Assembly: GCF_000716675.1 (NCBI RefSeq)
Contig: NZ_JNXT01000023.1
Span: 70,930 to 134,929 of the forward strand
DNA from: Streptomyces alboflavus
GTDB lineage: Bacteria > Actinomycetota > Actinomycetes > Streptomycetales > Streptomycetaceae
Direction of reading: 5' to 3'
DNA length: 64,000 bases
Shown: positions 22,886 through 31,210 of the stretch, piece by piece
Position numbering within the stretch: the first letter of the stretch is position 1
Layout: each line of letters begins with the position of its first letter
Notes under the pieces: generated by a model
The model's database searches: none
The model's input: only the letters and a program-made list of their open reading frames with translations
What the model was told of the DNA's origin: nothing
Made by a program: the position numbers and the translations under genes

Positions 22886-23884
22886 ATGGGGCTCTTCGTC
22901 TTTCTGCCGCTCGTGCTGCCGCTGTCCGCCTGGCCGGTCGCCCGGCTCGCCGCCCAGCACCTGCACCCGCGCACCGCGACCCGCCTGCTGACCGCGCTGG
23001 CCGCCGTCATGGCCGTGTGCAGCACGCTCTGCCTGGCCCTGCTCATGGTCGTCGGCACCGCCCAACTCCCCGGCAACCCGCTGCCCGACGGCTGGTCGGA
23101 CCCCGAGGTCCGCGCCGCGCTGCCCTACGACGAGGTCGCGGGCCGGGCCGCGATCCCGGCGCTGACGCTCGTCTGCGGGGCTCTCGCGCGCACGCTGTGG
23201 CGGCATGCGACGGTACGGCGCCGTGGGTGGCGTGCGCTCGCGGGGCTGCCCGGTACGTCGGTGGCCGTGGTGCCGGACGAGACCGAGGCGTATGCCTACG
23301 CGCTGCCCGGGAAGGAGCGGCGGGCCGAGGGCCGTTCGCGGGGTCGGCGCCGGACCGGGAGGAGCGGCCGGGGCGCGCCGCACGGGCGTGTCGTCGTCAG
23401 CCGCGCGCTGCTCGACCGGCTCCAACCCGCCGAACGGCGTGCCCTGTTCGCCCACGAGCGAGCCCATCTCACCGCGCGCCACCACCGGTTCCTGCTGGTG
23501 ACGCAGTTGGCGGCGCGCGCCAACCCGTTCCTGCGGCCGCTCTGCACAGCCACCGCGTACACCGCCGAGCGGTGGGCCGACGAGGAGGCGGCGGCGGTCG
23601 TACGGGACCGGCGTGTGGTGGCGCGCGCCATCGGCAAGGCCGCGCTCGCCCGGCCGCGCACGCCCGGGCCCGCGCTCGCGGGGCTTGCCGCCGCGGGCCC
23701 GGTGCCGCGCCGCGTCGCCGCACTGCTCGGCCCGGCGCCCGCGGCCCGCACCCGGCCCTCGCTGTTCACGGCGATGGGCCTCGCGCTCTGGGGCGCCGCG
23801 TGCGGCACCGTCGTGTCCGCGATGTCCTCGGCGAACGCGACGGTGACGATGGTGCTCGTCCTGCGGGCCGCCACGCCGCTGTGA
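22886..23884 (+). CDS. M56-family (BlaR1/MecR1-like) membrane metallopeptidase
   Basis: A 332-residue protein with transmembrane segments at each end (LFVFLPLVLPLSAWPVARLAAQ, LLTALAAVMAVCSTLCLALLMVVGTA, LFTAMGLALWGAACGTVVSAM) and the zinc HExxH motif HERAH (His190, His194) with Glu in YTAERWADEEAAA downstream. Unlike BlaR1 it lacks an extracellular penicillin-binding domain, so it is not a beta-lactam sensor of the classical type. It should inactivate the BlaI-like repressor encoded 9 bp upstream. Confidence 0.9.
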   Translation: MGLFVFLPLVLPLSAWPVARLAAQHLHPRTATRLLTALAAVMAVCSTLCLALLMVVGTAQLPGNPLPDGWSDPEVRAALPYDEVAGRAAIPALTLVCGALARTLWRHATVRRRGWRALAGLPGTSVAVVPDETEAYAYALPGKERRAEGRSRGRRRTGRSGRGAPHGRVVVSRALLDRLQPAERRALFAHERAHLTARHHRFLLVTQLAARANPFLRPLCTATAYTAERWADEEAAAVVRDRRVVARAIGKAALARPRTPGPALAGLAAAGPVPRRVAALLGPAPAARTRPSLFTAMGLALWGAACGTVVSAMSSANATVTMVLVLRAATPL

Positions 23885-23916
23885 CGCGCCCGCCCGCCGG
23901 CCGGTCAGAGGTCGGA

Positions 23917-24372
23917 TCAGAGGTCGAACTCGTGCGGCGGCAGGTCGAGGGCGAAGCACGCCTCGCGCACCACGGCCTGCTCGTCCTTGTCGAAGTCGCC
24001 GTCGGCGCCGCCGATGACGATGCCGATCTGGATGACGGCACGTGCCTCGGCCGGCTTCTTCTTGGCCTTCGCGACCTCCTGCAACACGCTCACCTTGCCG
24101 AACGCGAAGTCGGCCGTCAGCTTGTCCACGTACGCGTCGAAGCGGGCCCGCAGGTCGTCCGCGGCGAAGTTCTGCAGCACCTCGTTCGTGGCGATCAGCT
24201 GCGCGACGCGCTGGCGCTCGGCGGCGTCCACGGTGCCGTCGGCGGCGGCGACAAGGGCGCACATCGCCATGCTGGAGTCGCGGAAAGCCCCGCTCGTGAG
24301 GTCGTTCTTCTTCGCCGTCAGCTGCGCCTGCATCGTCGAGGCGGATTCCTTCAAGCGGTCCCACAGGGCCAT
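23917..24372 (-). CDS. TerB-family tellurite-resistance protein
   Basis: A 151-residue all-helical TerB protein: MALWDRLKESASTMQAQLTAKKNDLTSGAFRDSSMAMCALVAAADGTVDAAERQRVAQLI, then AFGKVSVLQEVAKAKKKPAEARAVIQIGIVIGGADGDFDKDEQAVVREACFALDL. The paired acidic loops (AADGTVDAAE and GADGDFDKDE) are the metal-binding sites. The start is ATG 24372 after a GGAG site. Its promoter region holds a BlaI-type operator (24417-24434). It is convergent with the M56 protease. Confidence 0.93.
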   Translation of the reverse strand: MALWDRLKESASTMQAQLTAKKNDLTSGAFRDSSMAMCALVAAADGTVDAAERQRVAQLIATNEVLQNFAADDLRARFDAYVDKLTADFAFGKVSVLQEVAKAKKKPAEARAVIQIGIVIGGADGDFDKDEQAVVREACFALDLPPHEFDL

Positions 24373-24416
24373 GGAAAAACTCCATCAGTTGGTGCCGGCG
24401 GTTGCCGCCGACCAAT

Positions 24417-24434
24417 TTCTACAGCACTGTAGAA
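24417..24434. promoter_or_regulatory. BlaI-type operator TTCTACAgcacTGTAGAA upstream of terB
   Basis: A perfect 7-bp inverted repeat with a 4-bp spacer. It shares its core (CTACA-N4-TGTAG) with the site before terD/blaI. It lies 45 bp upstream of the terB ATG and within the divergent region shared with the TenA-like gene. Confidence 0.7.
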
Positions 24435-24475
24435 GTTAGCATCCGCGGCAGCCGTACCGAAATGCGCCGTTGGTC

Positions 24476-24532
24476 GCGTGAGTCACGCAAGTCACTTGTG
24501 TTTCATGGGTTCCATCAGTTCCGTACGTACGG
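24476..24532. promoter_or_regulatory. Two palindromes upstream of the TenA-like gene
   Basis: GCGTGAGTCACGC (24476-24488) and CCGTACGTACGG (24521-24532) are both perfect palindromes within 70 bp of the TenA-like ATG. The second one overlaps the ribosome-binding zone (GGAGAGG follows directly), so it could control translation or transcription. Confidence 0.35.
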
Positions 24533-24544
24533 AGAGGCCGACCG

Positions 24545-25237
24545 ATGACACCGACGCCCCGCGAGCGTCCGCACAGCACGGCACGCGAACTCCTGGACGG
24601 CGCGACGGCGGAGCTCGCCCCGAAGCCGCACGCCAACCCGCTGGTCCCGCTCGTCGCGGACGGCGCCGCCGACCGGCGCGCGCTCGCCGCACTCGCCCTG
24701 GAGCAGTGCCGCGTCATCCCGGCCGACCGCCGGTCCTTCCTGCACCTGGCCGCCCGCTCGGCCGACGCGGGCCTGCCCGCGTGCGCGGCCTTCTTCGCGG
24801 CGCTCGCCGAGGGGGAGGAGGCGGCCCTCGACCGGCTCGGCCCGCTGCTCACCGCCTGCGGGGTGGACGCGGAGCAGGCGGCGGCGTACGTCCCGACGGC
24901 GGGCTGCCAGGCCTATCCCGCCTACGTGGCGTGGCTCGCCCTGAACGCCGAACCGGCCGACGCCGTGCTCGCCCTGACCGCCAACTTCGCGGCGTGGGGC
25001 GGCTACTGCGGCGCGCTCGCGCGGGCGCTGCGCGGGCACTACGGCTTCTCCGACGAGGCCTGCGGCTTCTTCGAGTTCTTCGCCGGGCCCGCGCCCGACC
25101 TCGACCGCGCGACCCTCGCCGCGCTCCAGGAGGGCATCGACCTGGAGCGCCTCACGCCCGCGACGGCGCTGCGCCAGGGGCGGCTGCTCCAGGACTACGA
25201 GGAGATGTTCTGGGGGACGCTGGCGGGGCTCGCCTGA
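24545..25237 (+). CDS. TenA/PQQC-like four-helix-bundle protein
   Basis: A 230-residue alpha-helical protein with the TenA/THI-4/PQQC-type fold: ARELLDGATAELAPKPHANPLVPLVADG, ALAALALEQCRVIPADRRSFLHLAAR, YPAYVAWLALNAEPADAVLALTANFAAWGGYCGALARALRGHYGFSDEACGFFEFFAGP and RLLQDYEEMFWGTLAG. Classical TenA hydrolyses thiamin degradation products. Many homologues are of other function, and the active-site Cys of TenA is not clearly placed here. It is divergent from terB. Confidence 0.75.
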   Translation: MTPTPRERPHSTARELLDGATAELAPKPHANPLVPLVADGAADRRALAALALEQCRVIPADRRSFLHLAARSADAGLPACAAFFAALAEGEEAALDRLGPLLTACGVDAEQAAAYVPTAGCQAYPAYVAWLALNAEPADAVLALTANFAAWGGYCGALARALRGHYGFSDEACGFFEFFAGPAPDLDRATLAALQEGIDLERLTPATALRQGRLLQDYEEMFWGTLAGLA

Positions 25238-25279
25238 GCGCGCCCCGGCCGCACGGCGCGGGGGAGGACGTACTGAGTC

Positions 25280-25999
25280 CTAACCCGCCTGCCCCGCCCG
25301 CATCACGATGGCCGTCACGACGACCCCGTCCCGCACCAGCCAGGTGCCGGAGAACCCCGTCAGGCGTGCGCCCGCGACCACAGGGCCCTCCACCAGGAGT
25401 GCGGCGCTGAACGTGCCGTCCGCGCGGATGTCCAGGTGCGCGTCCTCGAAGCCGAGCCAGCGCCTGGCGAGCGGGAACCACGCCTTGTAGACCGTCTCCT
25501 TGGCGCTGAACAGCAGCCGGTCCCACGGGACGGCGGGCTCTGTGACGGCGAGCGCGGCCAGCGCGGCGCGCTCCTTCTCGTCGCTGACCAGTTCCAGGAC
25601 GCCCGGGTCGGACAGCGGCTCGGCCGGTTCGGCGTCGACACCGACGGAGATGACGGCGCCGGCGCGGGCGACGACCGCCGCGCGGTAGCCCAGGCAGTGC
25701 GTCATGCTGCCGACGACGCCCTCGGGCCACACCGGCGCGCCCTTGTCTCCGCGCGGGATGGGCCCGGGCGGCACATCGATCCGGGCGAGCGCGGTGCGGG
25801 CGCAGTGCCGCGCGGTGGTGAACTCGCGCTGGCGCTTCGGCACCGCCTTCGCCACGTACGCGACCTCTTCGGGGAACAGGACGGCGTCGGCCGGGTCCTC
25901 GCGGGTCTCGACCACGACGACGGGCTCCGCGGCCAGGAGCGCGCCCAATATGCCGGTCTCGTCGGTTACTTCGCCGGTGGACTTCGAGGGTGACGTCAC
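25280..25999 (-). CDS. 4'-phosphopantetheinyl transferase (Sfp/EntD type)
   Basis: A 239-residue protein. It has the EntD-like N-terminal block (LFPEEVAYVAKAVPKRQREFTTARHCARTAL), the CoA/ACP-binding GSMTHCLGYRAAVV, and the magnesium-binding GVDAEP and FSAKETVYKAWFPL (Asp, Glu, Lys). These enzymes move the phosphopantetheine arm from CoA to carrier proteins of polyketide and peptide synthases. No such synthase is in this window, so it probably acts in trans. The start is GTG 25999. It is convergent with the TenA-like gene. Confidence 0.93.
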   Translation of the reverse strand: MTSPSKSTGEVTDETGILGALLAAEPVVVVETREDPADAVLFPEEVAYVAKAVPKRQREFTTARHCARTALARIDVPPGPIPRGDKGAPVWPEGVVGSMTHCLGYRAAVVARAGAVISVGVDAEPAEPLSDPGVLELVSDEKERAALAALAVTEPAVPWDRLLFSAKETVYKAWFPLARRWLGFEDAHLDIRADGTFSAALLVEGPVVAGARLTGFSGTWLVRDGVVVTAIVMRAGQAG

Positions 26000-26105
26000 A
26001 GTCGATCACTGTACCGGCGGCCCGCGCGGCGCGGTCCGGGATTCCCGCGTCGGGCCCGGCGACCGGCGCGCGGGGGCCCGTGCAGGGAGCGCATAGGGTG
26101 GCCTG

Positions 26106-26732
26106 ATGCAGGACGAGTACCGCACCGTGGCCCGTGAGGGCGTGCACGAGACCGAGATCAACCGCTCGCGCTTCCTGTGCGCGCTCGCACCCGCCGCCAC
26201 CGAGCGGGAGGCCCAGGACTTCGTCGCCCGCGTCCGCAAGGAACATCCGACGGCCAGCCACAACTGCTTCGCGTACGTCATCGGCGCCGACGCCTCCGTG
26301 CAGAAGGCGAGCGACGACGGCGAACCGGGCGGCACCGCGGGCGTCCCCATGCTCCAGATGCTGCTGCGCCGCGACATGCGCTACGTCGTCGCCGTCGTGA
26401 CCCGCTACTACGGAGGCGTCAAGCTCGGCGCGGGCGGCCTGATCCGTGCCTATGGAGGAGCCGTCGGCGAGGCGCTCGACACGATCGGCACGCTGACCCG
26501 CAGGCGCTTCCGGCTCGCCACCGTCACCGTCGACCACCAGCGCGCGGGCAAGATCCAGAACGATCTGCGGTCGGCGGGGCGCGAGGTGCGCGACGTGCGG
26601 TACGGGGACGCGGTGACCATCGAGATCGGCCTTCCCGACGCCGACGTCGAGGCCTTCAAGGGGTGGCTCGCGGACGCCACGGCGGGCAGCGCGTCCTTCG
26701 AGCTCGGGGGAGAGGCGTACGGGGACGCCTGA
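26106..26732 (+). CDS. YigZ/IMPACT-family protein
   Basis: A 208-residue protein with the UPF0029/IMPACT signature: EINRSRFLCALAPAATEREAQDFVARVRKEHPTASHNCFAYV, DGEPGGTAGVPMLQMLLRRDMRYVVAVVTRYYGGVKLGAGGLIRAYGGAV, and a C-terminal ferredoxin-like domain of the YigZ type. The family binds nucleic acid and is implicated in translation; biochemical function is not settled. The ATG at 26106 opens the gene. Confidence 0.93.
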   Translation: MQDEYRTVAREGVHETEINRSRFLCALAPAATEREAQDFVARVRKEHPTASHNCFAYVIGADASVQKASDDGEPGGTAGVPMLQMLLRRDMRYVVAVVTRYYGGVKLGAGGLIRAYGGAVGEALDTIGTLTRRRFRLATVTVDHQRAGKIQNDLRSAGREVRDVRYGDAVTIEIGLPDADVEAFKGWLADATAGSASFELGGEAYGDA

Positions 26733-26736
26733 GGGC

Positions 26737-26789
26737 GGTCGAGGCCCGGCCCGGGTGGGATCGGGCCCCGGGGAGGGGCGACCTCGACC
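26737..26789. terminator. Extended hairpin downstream of YigZ
   Basis: GGTCGAGG (26737-26744) pairs with CCTCGACC (26782-26789), and GC-rich inner arms (GGCCCG/CGGGCC) are nested inside. The structure starts just after the YigZ stop and ends about 45 bp before the FHA-ABC gene. Confidence 0.5.
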
Positions 26790-26820
26790 CCGCGCCCAGG
26801 CGTGAACGGGTGTGAATAGG

Positions 26821-26826
26821 TAGAAT
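26821..26826 (+). promoter_or_regulatory. -10 box TAGAAT for a probably leaderless FHA-ABC transcript
   Basis: TAGAAT ends 6 bp before the ATG at 26833, placing transcription start at or next to the start codon. No ribosome site precedes the ATG. The -35 region is weak. Confidence 0.4.
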
Positions 26827-26832
26827 TCGGGC

Positions 26833-29205
26833 ATGGGGAAGCGGCCCGTGACGCCGACTGCGCCCGAACTCGTCCTCGAGACCGACACCGGCTCCACGGT
26901 GATGAGTCCGAGCCGGGACTATCACGTCGGCCGCGACCCGCTCAGCGACGTCGTCATCGACGACGCCCGCGTCTCCTGGCACCACGCGGTCCTGCACGCC
27001 GAGCTCGACCACTGGACGATCGCCGACGAGCACAGCACGAACGGCACCTACGCCGACGGACACCGCGTCCAGGAGTGGAGCGTCGGCCCCGGCAGCGTCC
27101 TGCGCTTCGGCAACGCCACGGACGGCCCGCGCGCGGTGCTCGTCGGCCGCGAACCGCCCCCGCCCGCCGCCCCCGAGCGCCCCTCCGCCGTCCGCACGCC
27201 CTCGGCCACGGGCACCTTCCGCCAGCCCACGACCGTGCGCCCGCTGCCCACCCGCACCGTCCGCATCGGCCGCGCCGCCGACAACGACGTGGTCATCGAC
27301 GACCTGGTCGTCTCCCGCCGCCACGCGGAGCTGCGGTTCCTCGCCGACGGCAGCTACGAGATCGTGGACCTCGGCAGCCACAACGGCACCTACCTCAACG
27401 GCCAGCCGGTCGCCCGCGCCCCGGTCCTGCCCGGGGACATCGTCGGCGTCGGCCACCGCGCGTACTGCCTCGTCGGGGACCAGCTGCAGGAGTACGTCGA
27501 CACGGGCGAGGTGTCGCTCGACGTGCAGGAGCTGACCGTCGCCGTCGACCGGGGCCGCAGGACGCTGCTCGACCGGATCTCCTTCCCCGTCGGAGAGAAG
27601 TGCCTGCTCGCCGTCGTCGGCCCCAGCGGCGCGGGGAAGTCCACCCTCCTCAACGCCCTCACCGGACTGCGCCCCGCCGACGGCGGCACCGTCCTCTACG
27701 ACGGCCGCGACCTCTACCGCGACTTCGCCGAACTCCGCCAGCGCATCGGCCTGGTACCGCAGGACGACATCCTGCACACGCAGCTCACCGTGCGCAGAGC
27801 CCTCGGCTACGCGGCCGAACTGCGCTTCCCCCAGGACACCGAGAAGGCCGAACGCCGGGCCAGGGTCGACGAGGTCATCCGCGAACTCGGCCTGGAACAA
27901 CGCGTCGACCAGCCCATCCACAGCCTCTCCGGCGGCCAGCGCAAGCGCGTGAGCGTCGCCCTCGAACTGCTCACGAAGCCGTCGCTGCTCTTCCTCGACG
28001 AGCCGACGTCCGGGCTCGACCCCGGCATGGACCGCTCCGTGATGCACATGCTGCGCGGACTCGCCGACGACGGCCGCACCGTCATCGTCGTCACGCACAG
28101 CGTGCTCAGCCTCGACGTGTGCGACCGGCTCCTCGTGCTCGCGGCGGGCGGCAGGATCGCCTACTACGGGCCGCCGCAGGACGCGCTCCCGTTCTTCGGC
28201 TACGCGCAGTGGCCCGAGGCGTTCGAGGCCTTCGAGGGGGACCGCGACCGGGACTGGGCCGGGGGCTACCGGCAGTCGCCCTTCCACCAGCAGTACATCG
28301 TCAACTCCTCGGCGCAGCCGTATCTGCTGCCGCGGGGCGGCGTCGGTCAGGGCGGCGCGGGCGCCGTCGCCTTCGCGCCGCCGCCGAAGGCACAGAGCTG
28401 GGGCTCCCAACTGCGCACCCTGGTGCGGCGGTACGCGGCCGCCCTCGGCGCGGACCGGACGTTCCTCGCCATCATGATCGCGCTGCCGTTCGTGATGGGC
28501 GCCATGGCCCGCGCGCTCGCCGGGAGCAGGCTGACCCAGGAGACGGCGATGAACGCGCTGCTCATCCTGTGCGTCGGCGGCGTCCTGACCGGCGCCGCCA
28601 ACGCCGTGCGGGAGCTGGTCAAGGAGCGCGTGATCTACCAGCGCGAACGGGCTGTGGGGCTCTCCAGATCGGCGTATCTGATGTCCAAGGTCGTCGTGCT
28701 CGGCACCGTCACCGTGCTGCAGGCCGTCGTGCTGACCCTGGTGGCCCTGCTCGGCGTCGACCTCAACGCGCCCGCGGGGGAGGGCGTGCTGCTGCCGCCG
28801 CTGGTCGAGATCACCTTGGCGGTGGCCCTGCTCGCCTTCACGGCCATGATGCTCGGCCTGCTCGTCTCGGCCCTGGTGCGCAAGGAAGAGGTGACGATGC
28901 CGCTGCTCGTGCTCCTGGCCATCGTCCAGGTCGTGTTCTGCGGCGCGCTCCTGAAGCTCCACGGGGTGCCCGGCGTCGAGCAGCTGGCGTGGCTCGTGCC
29001 CTCGCGGTGGGCGCTCGGCGCGATGGCCGGGACCATCGGCCTCGGCCGGATCGTCCCGGGCGAGCTGACGGCCGATCCGCTGTTCCGGCACTCCGCGGGT
29101 GTCTGGCTGCTGAACATGGGCGCGCTGGTGGCCCTCTCGGTCGTCTTCGGGTACGCCGTCGCCAGGCTGCTGCGGCGGCACGAACCGGCGATCATGCGGA
29201 AGTAG
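26833..29205 (+). CDS. FHA-domain ABC transporter (ABCG-like ATPase-permease)
   Basis: A 790-residue fusion. Two FHA domains (about residues 25-100, YHVGRDPLSDVVIDDARVSWHHA; and 140-210, VRIGRAADNDVVIDDLVVSRRHA) bind phosphothreonine. An ABC ATPase follows, with Walker A at 263-271 (GPSGAGKST), signature LSGGQRKR and Walker B LLFLDEPTSGLD. An ABC2 permease with about six helices occupies residues 540-790. The closest analogues are mycobacterial Rv1747-type exporters, whose FHA domains are read by Ser/Thr kinases. The kinase gene at 30091 fits that partnership. Cargo is unknown. Confidence 0.92.
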   Translation: MGKRPVTPTAPELVLETDTGSTVMSPSRDYHVGRDPLSDVVIDDARVSWHHAVLHAELDHWTIADEHSTNGTYADGHRVQEWSVGPGSVLRFGNATDGPRAVLVGREPPPPAAPERPSAVRTPSATGTFRQPTTVRPLPTRTVRIGRAADNDVVIDDLVVSRRHAELRFLADGSYEIVDLGSHNGTYLNGQPVARAPVLPGDIVGVGHRAYCLVGDQLQEYVDTGEVSLDVQELTVAVDRGRRTLLDRISFPVGEKCLLAVVGPSGAGKSTLLNALTGLRPADGGTVLYDGRDLYRDFAELRQRIGLVPQDDILHTQLTVRRALGYAAELRFPQDTEKAERRARVDEVIRELGLEQRVDQPIHSLSGGQRKRVSVALELLTKPSLLFLDEPTSGLDPGMDRSVMHMLRGLADDGRTVIVVTHSVLSLDVCDRLLVLAAGGRIAYYGPPQDALPFFGYAQWPEAFEAFEGDRDRDWAGGYRQSPFHQQYIVNSSAQPYLLPRGGVGQGGAGAVAFAPPPKAQSWGSQLRTLVRRYAAALGADRTFLAIMIALPFVMGAMARALAGSRLTQETAMNALLILCVGGVLTGAANAVRELVKERVIYQRERAVGLSRSAYLMSKVVVLGTVTVLQAVVLTLVALLGVDLNAPAGEGVLLPPLVEITLAVALLAFTAMMLGLLVSALVRKEEVTMPLLVLLAIVQVVFCGALLKLHGVPGVEQLAWLVPSRWALGAMAGTIGLGRIVPGELTADPLFRHSAGVWLLNMGALVALSVVFGYAVARLLRRHEPAIMRK

Positions 29206-29281
29206 CGAGCAGCGGCCGACGACGGGTGACCGGCGAACAGGGACAGCGCGGGAGCGGCGAACAGGAGCGGGAGCGGACGAG

Positions 29282-30091
29282 ATGACCACTGCGGACTTCC
29301 GGCCCACACATGTCGTCCCCCAGGACGGGCTGCCCGCCTGGGAGGCGCCGGACGCCACCCGGCCGACCACACCGCTCGACGCGCTGCTGCCCGTGTGCCT
29401 GGTCGACAGGATCGGCGACTGGGGCCGCGTCGTCTGCGCCAACGGCTGGTCGGCCTGGGTCGACGGCCGTCTCCTGGTCGCCGTGCCGCAGGACCCGCCG
29501 GCCGCGGGCCACCCCCTGACCCGGACGGCCGACCCGCGCCCGCTCCTCGCGCGCTCCGAGGACGCGCTCACCCGCTACCGGCGCGCGGCCGAGGAACTGG
29601 TGAGCGGCACCGCGGACGGCGAGTCCTTCCACCGCCGGACCCGCGGCCTGCGCGTCGGCATGATCGTGGACGGCGAGTCGGTGTGGCTCTACGACGCCGA
29701 ACACGAGCGGTGGGTGTACTGCGACGGGACGCGGCTCAGCACGTACGCGGCGGGGGAGGGGCCGAGCGCGCACGGTGACGGGGGCGGCGGGACCGCGGCG
29801 AACGGGGGGCAGGCGGGCCAGGCGGGGGCGCCGGAGCCGACGCAGGTGGTCGAGGCCGTGCCGGATCCGGGGTCGGGTCCGGTTCCGGGTACGGCGGACC
29901 GTCCGGACGGCGGGAACGGCACCGCGGACCCGTACGGCCGAAGCGCCGCCCCCGCCCCGTACGACCAGAGCCGCACCCCCGACCCGTACGGCCGAAGCGG
30001 CACCCCCGACCCGTACGGCGAGGACCCCACCCGCCGCATCCCGCCCGTCACGGTCGACCCCGACCCGCCCGCCCGGCCCGGTGACGCCTGA
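29282..30091 (+). CDS. SH3-like domain protein with proline/DPYG-rich tail
   Basis: A 269-residue protein. The N-terminus has an SH3-like core (PLDALLPVCLVDRIGDWGRVVCANGWSAWVDGRLLVAVP), then a helical region (SEDALTRYRRAAEELVSG) and VGMIVDGESVWLYDAEHERWVYCDG. The last 110 residues are disordered and contain DPYGRS-type repeats. No enzymatic motif is seen. The stop overlaps the kinase ATG (TGATG), so it is co-translated with the kinase and may be its partner or substrate. Confidence 0.75.
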   Translation: MTTADFRPTHVVPQDGLPAWEAPDATRPTTPLDALLPVCLVDRIGDWGRVVCANGWSAWVDGRLLVAVPQDPPAAGHPLTRTADPRPLLARSEDALTRYRRAAEELVSGTADGESFHRRTRGLRVGMIVDGESVWLYDAEHERWVYCDGTRLSTYAAGEGPSAHGDGGGGTAANGGQAGQAGAPEPTQVVEAVPDPGSGPVPGTADRPDGGNGTADPYGRSAAPAPYDQSRTPDPYGRSGTPDPYGEDPTRRIPPVTVDPDPPARPGDA

Positions 30092-31110
30092 TGGGCGGCG
30101 CCCCGCACGACGCGCCGGCGAGCCGCAGCTCGCACTCCGGGCGGCCGTCCGACCTGATCGGGAAGCAGATCGCGGGCTACCGGGTGGAGAGCGAGATCGG
30201 GCGCGGCGGGATGGCCGTCGTCTATCGCGCCAAGGACCTGCGCCTGGACCGGACCGTCGCGCTGAAGCTGCTCGCCCCCGAGCTGGCCCGCAACGACACG
30301 TTCCGGCAGCGCTTCACGCACGAGTCACGCGTGGCCGCAGCCATCGAGCATCCGCACATCGTGCCGGTCTTCGAGGCGGGCGAGACCGACGGCGTGCTCT
30401 ACATCGCCATGCGCTACGTCCCCGGGCTCGACCTGCGCCATCTGCTCGACCGCTCGGGCCCGCTCCCCGTCGGCACGGCCCTGCGCATCGCCGCGCAGGT
30501 CGCGTCCGCGCTCGACGCGGCCCACGACCACGGCCTCGTCCACCGCGACGTGAAGCCCGGCAACATCCTGGTGGCCAAGGGCACGGACAGCGACCACCCG
30601 GAGCACGTCTACCTCACCGACTTCGGCCTGACGAAGAAGTCGCTCTCGCTGACCGGGTTCACGTCCGTGGGCCAGTTCGTGGGGACGCTCGACTACGTGG
30701 CGCCGGAGCAGATCTCCGGGCGCCCCGTGGACGGCAGGTGCGACGTCTACAGCCTCGCCTGCGTCATCCACGAGACCATGGCCGGCGGGCCGCCGTTCCA
30801 GCGCGACGACGACATGGCGCTGCTCTGGGCCCACCAGTACGACCAGCCGCCCCGCCTGACCGAGAAGCGCCCCGGCAGCCCCGGAGCCCTCGACGGAGTC
30901 CTCGCGAAGGCGCTGGCCAAGAGCCCCGACGAGCGGTACGGCTCCTGCCTGGAGTTCGTGGCCGCGCTGCGCGCCGCCGTCACGGGCAGCGCCCAGGGGC
31001 ACCCGCCGACGCAGGTCGACCTCCAGGTCGTGGGGGCCCCGGTGGACCCGGGGGCGCCTCCGGACCCGCCCCGCTGGGCCAGGCCGGTGTTCCGGCGGCT
31101 GCCCGAGTAG
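30091..31110 (+). CDS. Soluble Ser/Thr protein kinase (PknB/STPK family)
   Basis: A 339-residue protein with a complete Hanks-type kinase domain (residues 25-290): IGRGGMAVVYRAKD glycine loop, VALKLLA lysine, VHRDVKPGNILV catalytic loop, LTDFGLTKKS magnesium loop, an activation segment with several Thr/Ser (SLSLTGFTSVGQFVGT) and APEQISGRPVDGRCDVYSLACV. There is no transmembrane helix or PASTA domain, so it is cytoplasmic. It probably phosphorylates the FHA-ABC transporter or the SH3-like protein encoded just upstream. Confidence 0.93.
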   Translation: MGGAPHDAPASRSSHSGRPSDLIGKQIAGYRVESEIGRGGMAVVYRAKDLRLDRTVALKLLAPELARNDTFRQRFTHESRVAAAIEHPHIVPVFEAGETDGVLYIAMRYVPGLDLRHLLDRSGPLPVGTALRIAAQVASALDAAHDHGLVHRDVKPGNILVAKGTDSDHPEHVYLTDFGLTKKSLSLTGFTSVGQFVGTLDYVAPEQISGRPVDGRCDVYSLACVIHETMAGGPPFQRDDDMALLWAHQYDQPPRLTEKRPGSPGALDGVLAKALAKSPDERYGSCLEFVAALRAAVTGSAQGHPPTQVDLQVVGAPVDPGAPPDPPRWARPVFRRLPE

Positions 31111-31210
31111 GCCCGTCCGGGCCTGTCGGTGTCTGTCGGTGTCTGCCGGTCTCTGTCGGTGGCCGTCGATGTCTGTCGGCGCCCGACGGTGCCCGTCCGT
31201 CTCCGTCAGG
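31111..31210. repeat. 10-bp tandem repeat, ten units, between convergent genes
   Basis: Ten successive decamers at 31111, 31121, ... 31201 vary around GTCTGTCGGT (31131 is exact, 31121, 31141, 31151 and 31171 differ by one or two bases). The array fills the gap between the kinase stop and the convergent membrane gene and runs 5 bp into the latter's end. It is noncoding and not a multiple of three. Confidence 0.8.

Noticed and set aside
22886..23884. Beta-lactam sensor BlaR1.
   Set aside because: The protein has the M56 protease but no penicillin-binding sensor domain.
26656..29571. A 971-codon frame opposite the FHA-ABC gene.
   Set aside because: The composition is Gln/Gly/Arg/His/Val-rich with no domain, and it mirrors a well-supported gene.
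31111..31210. CRISPR or iteron origin.
   Set aside because: The 10-bp units are adjacent, lack spacers and lie at a gene end; no replication gene is near.
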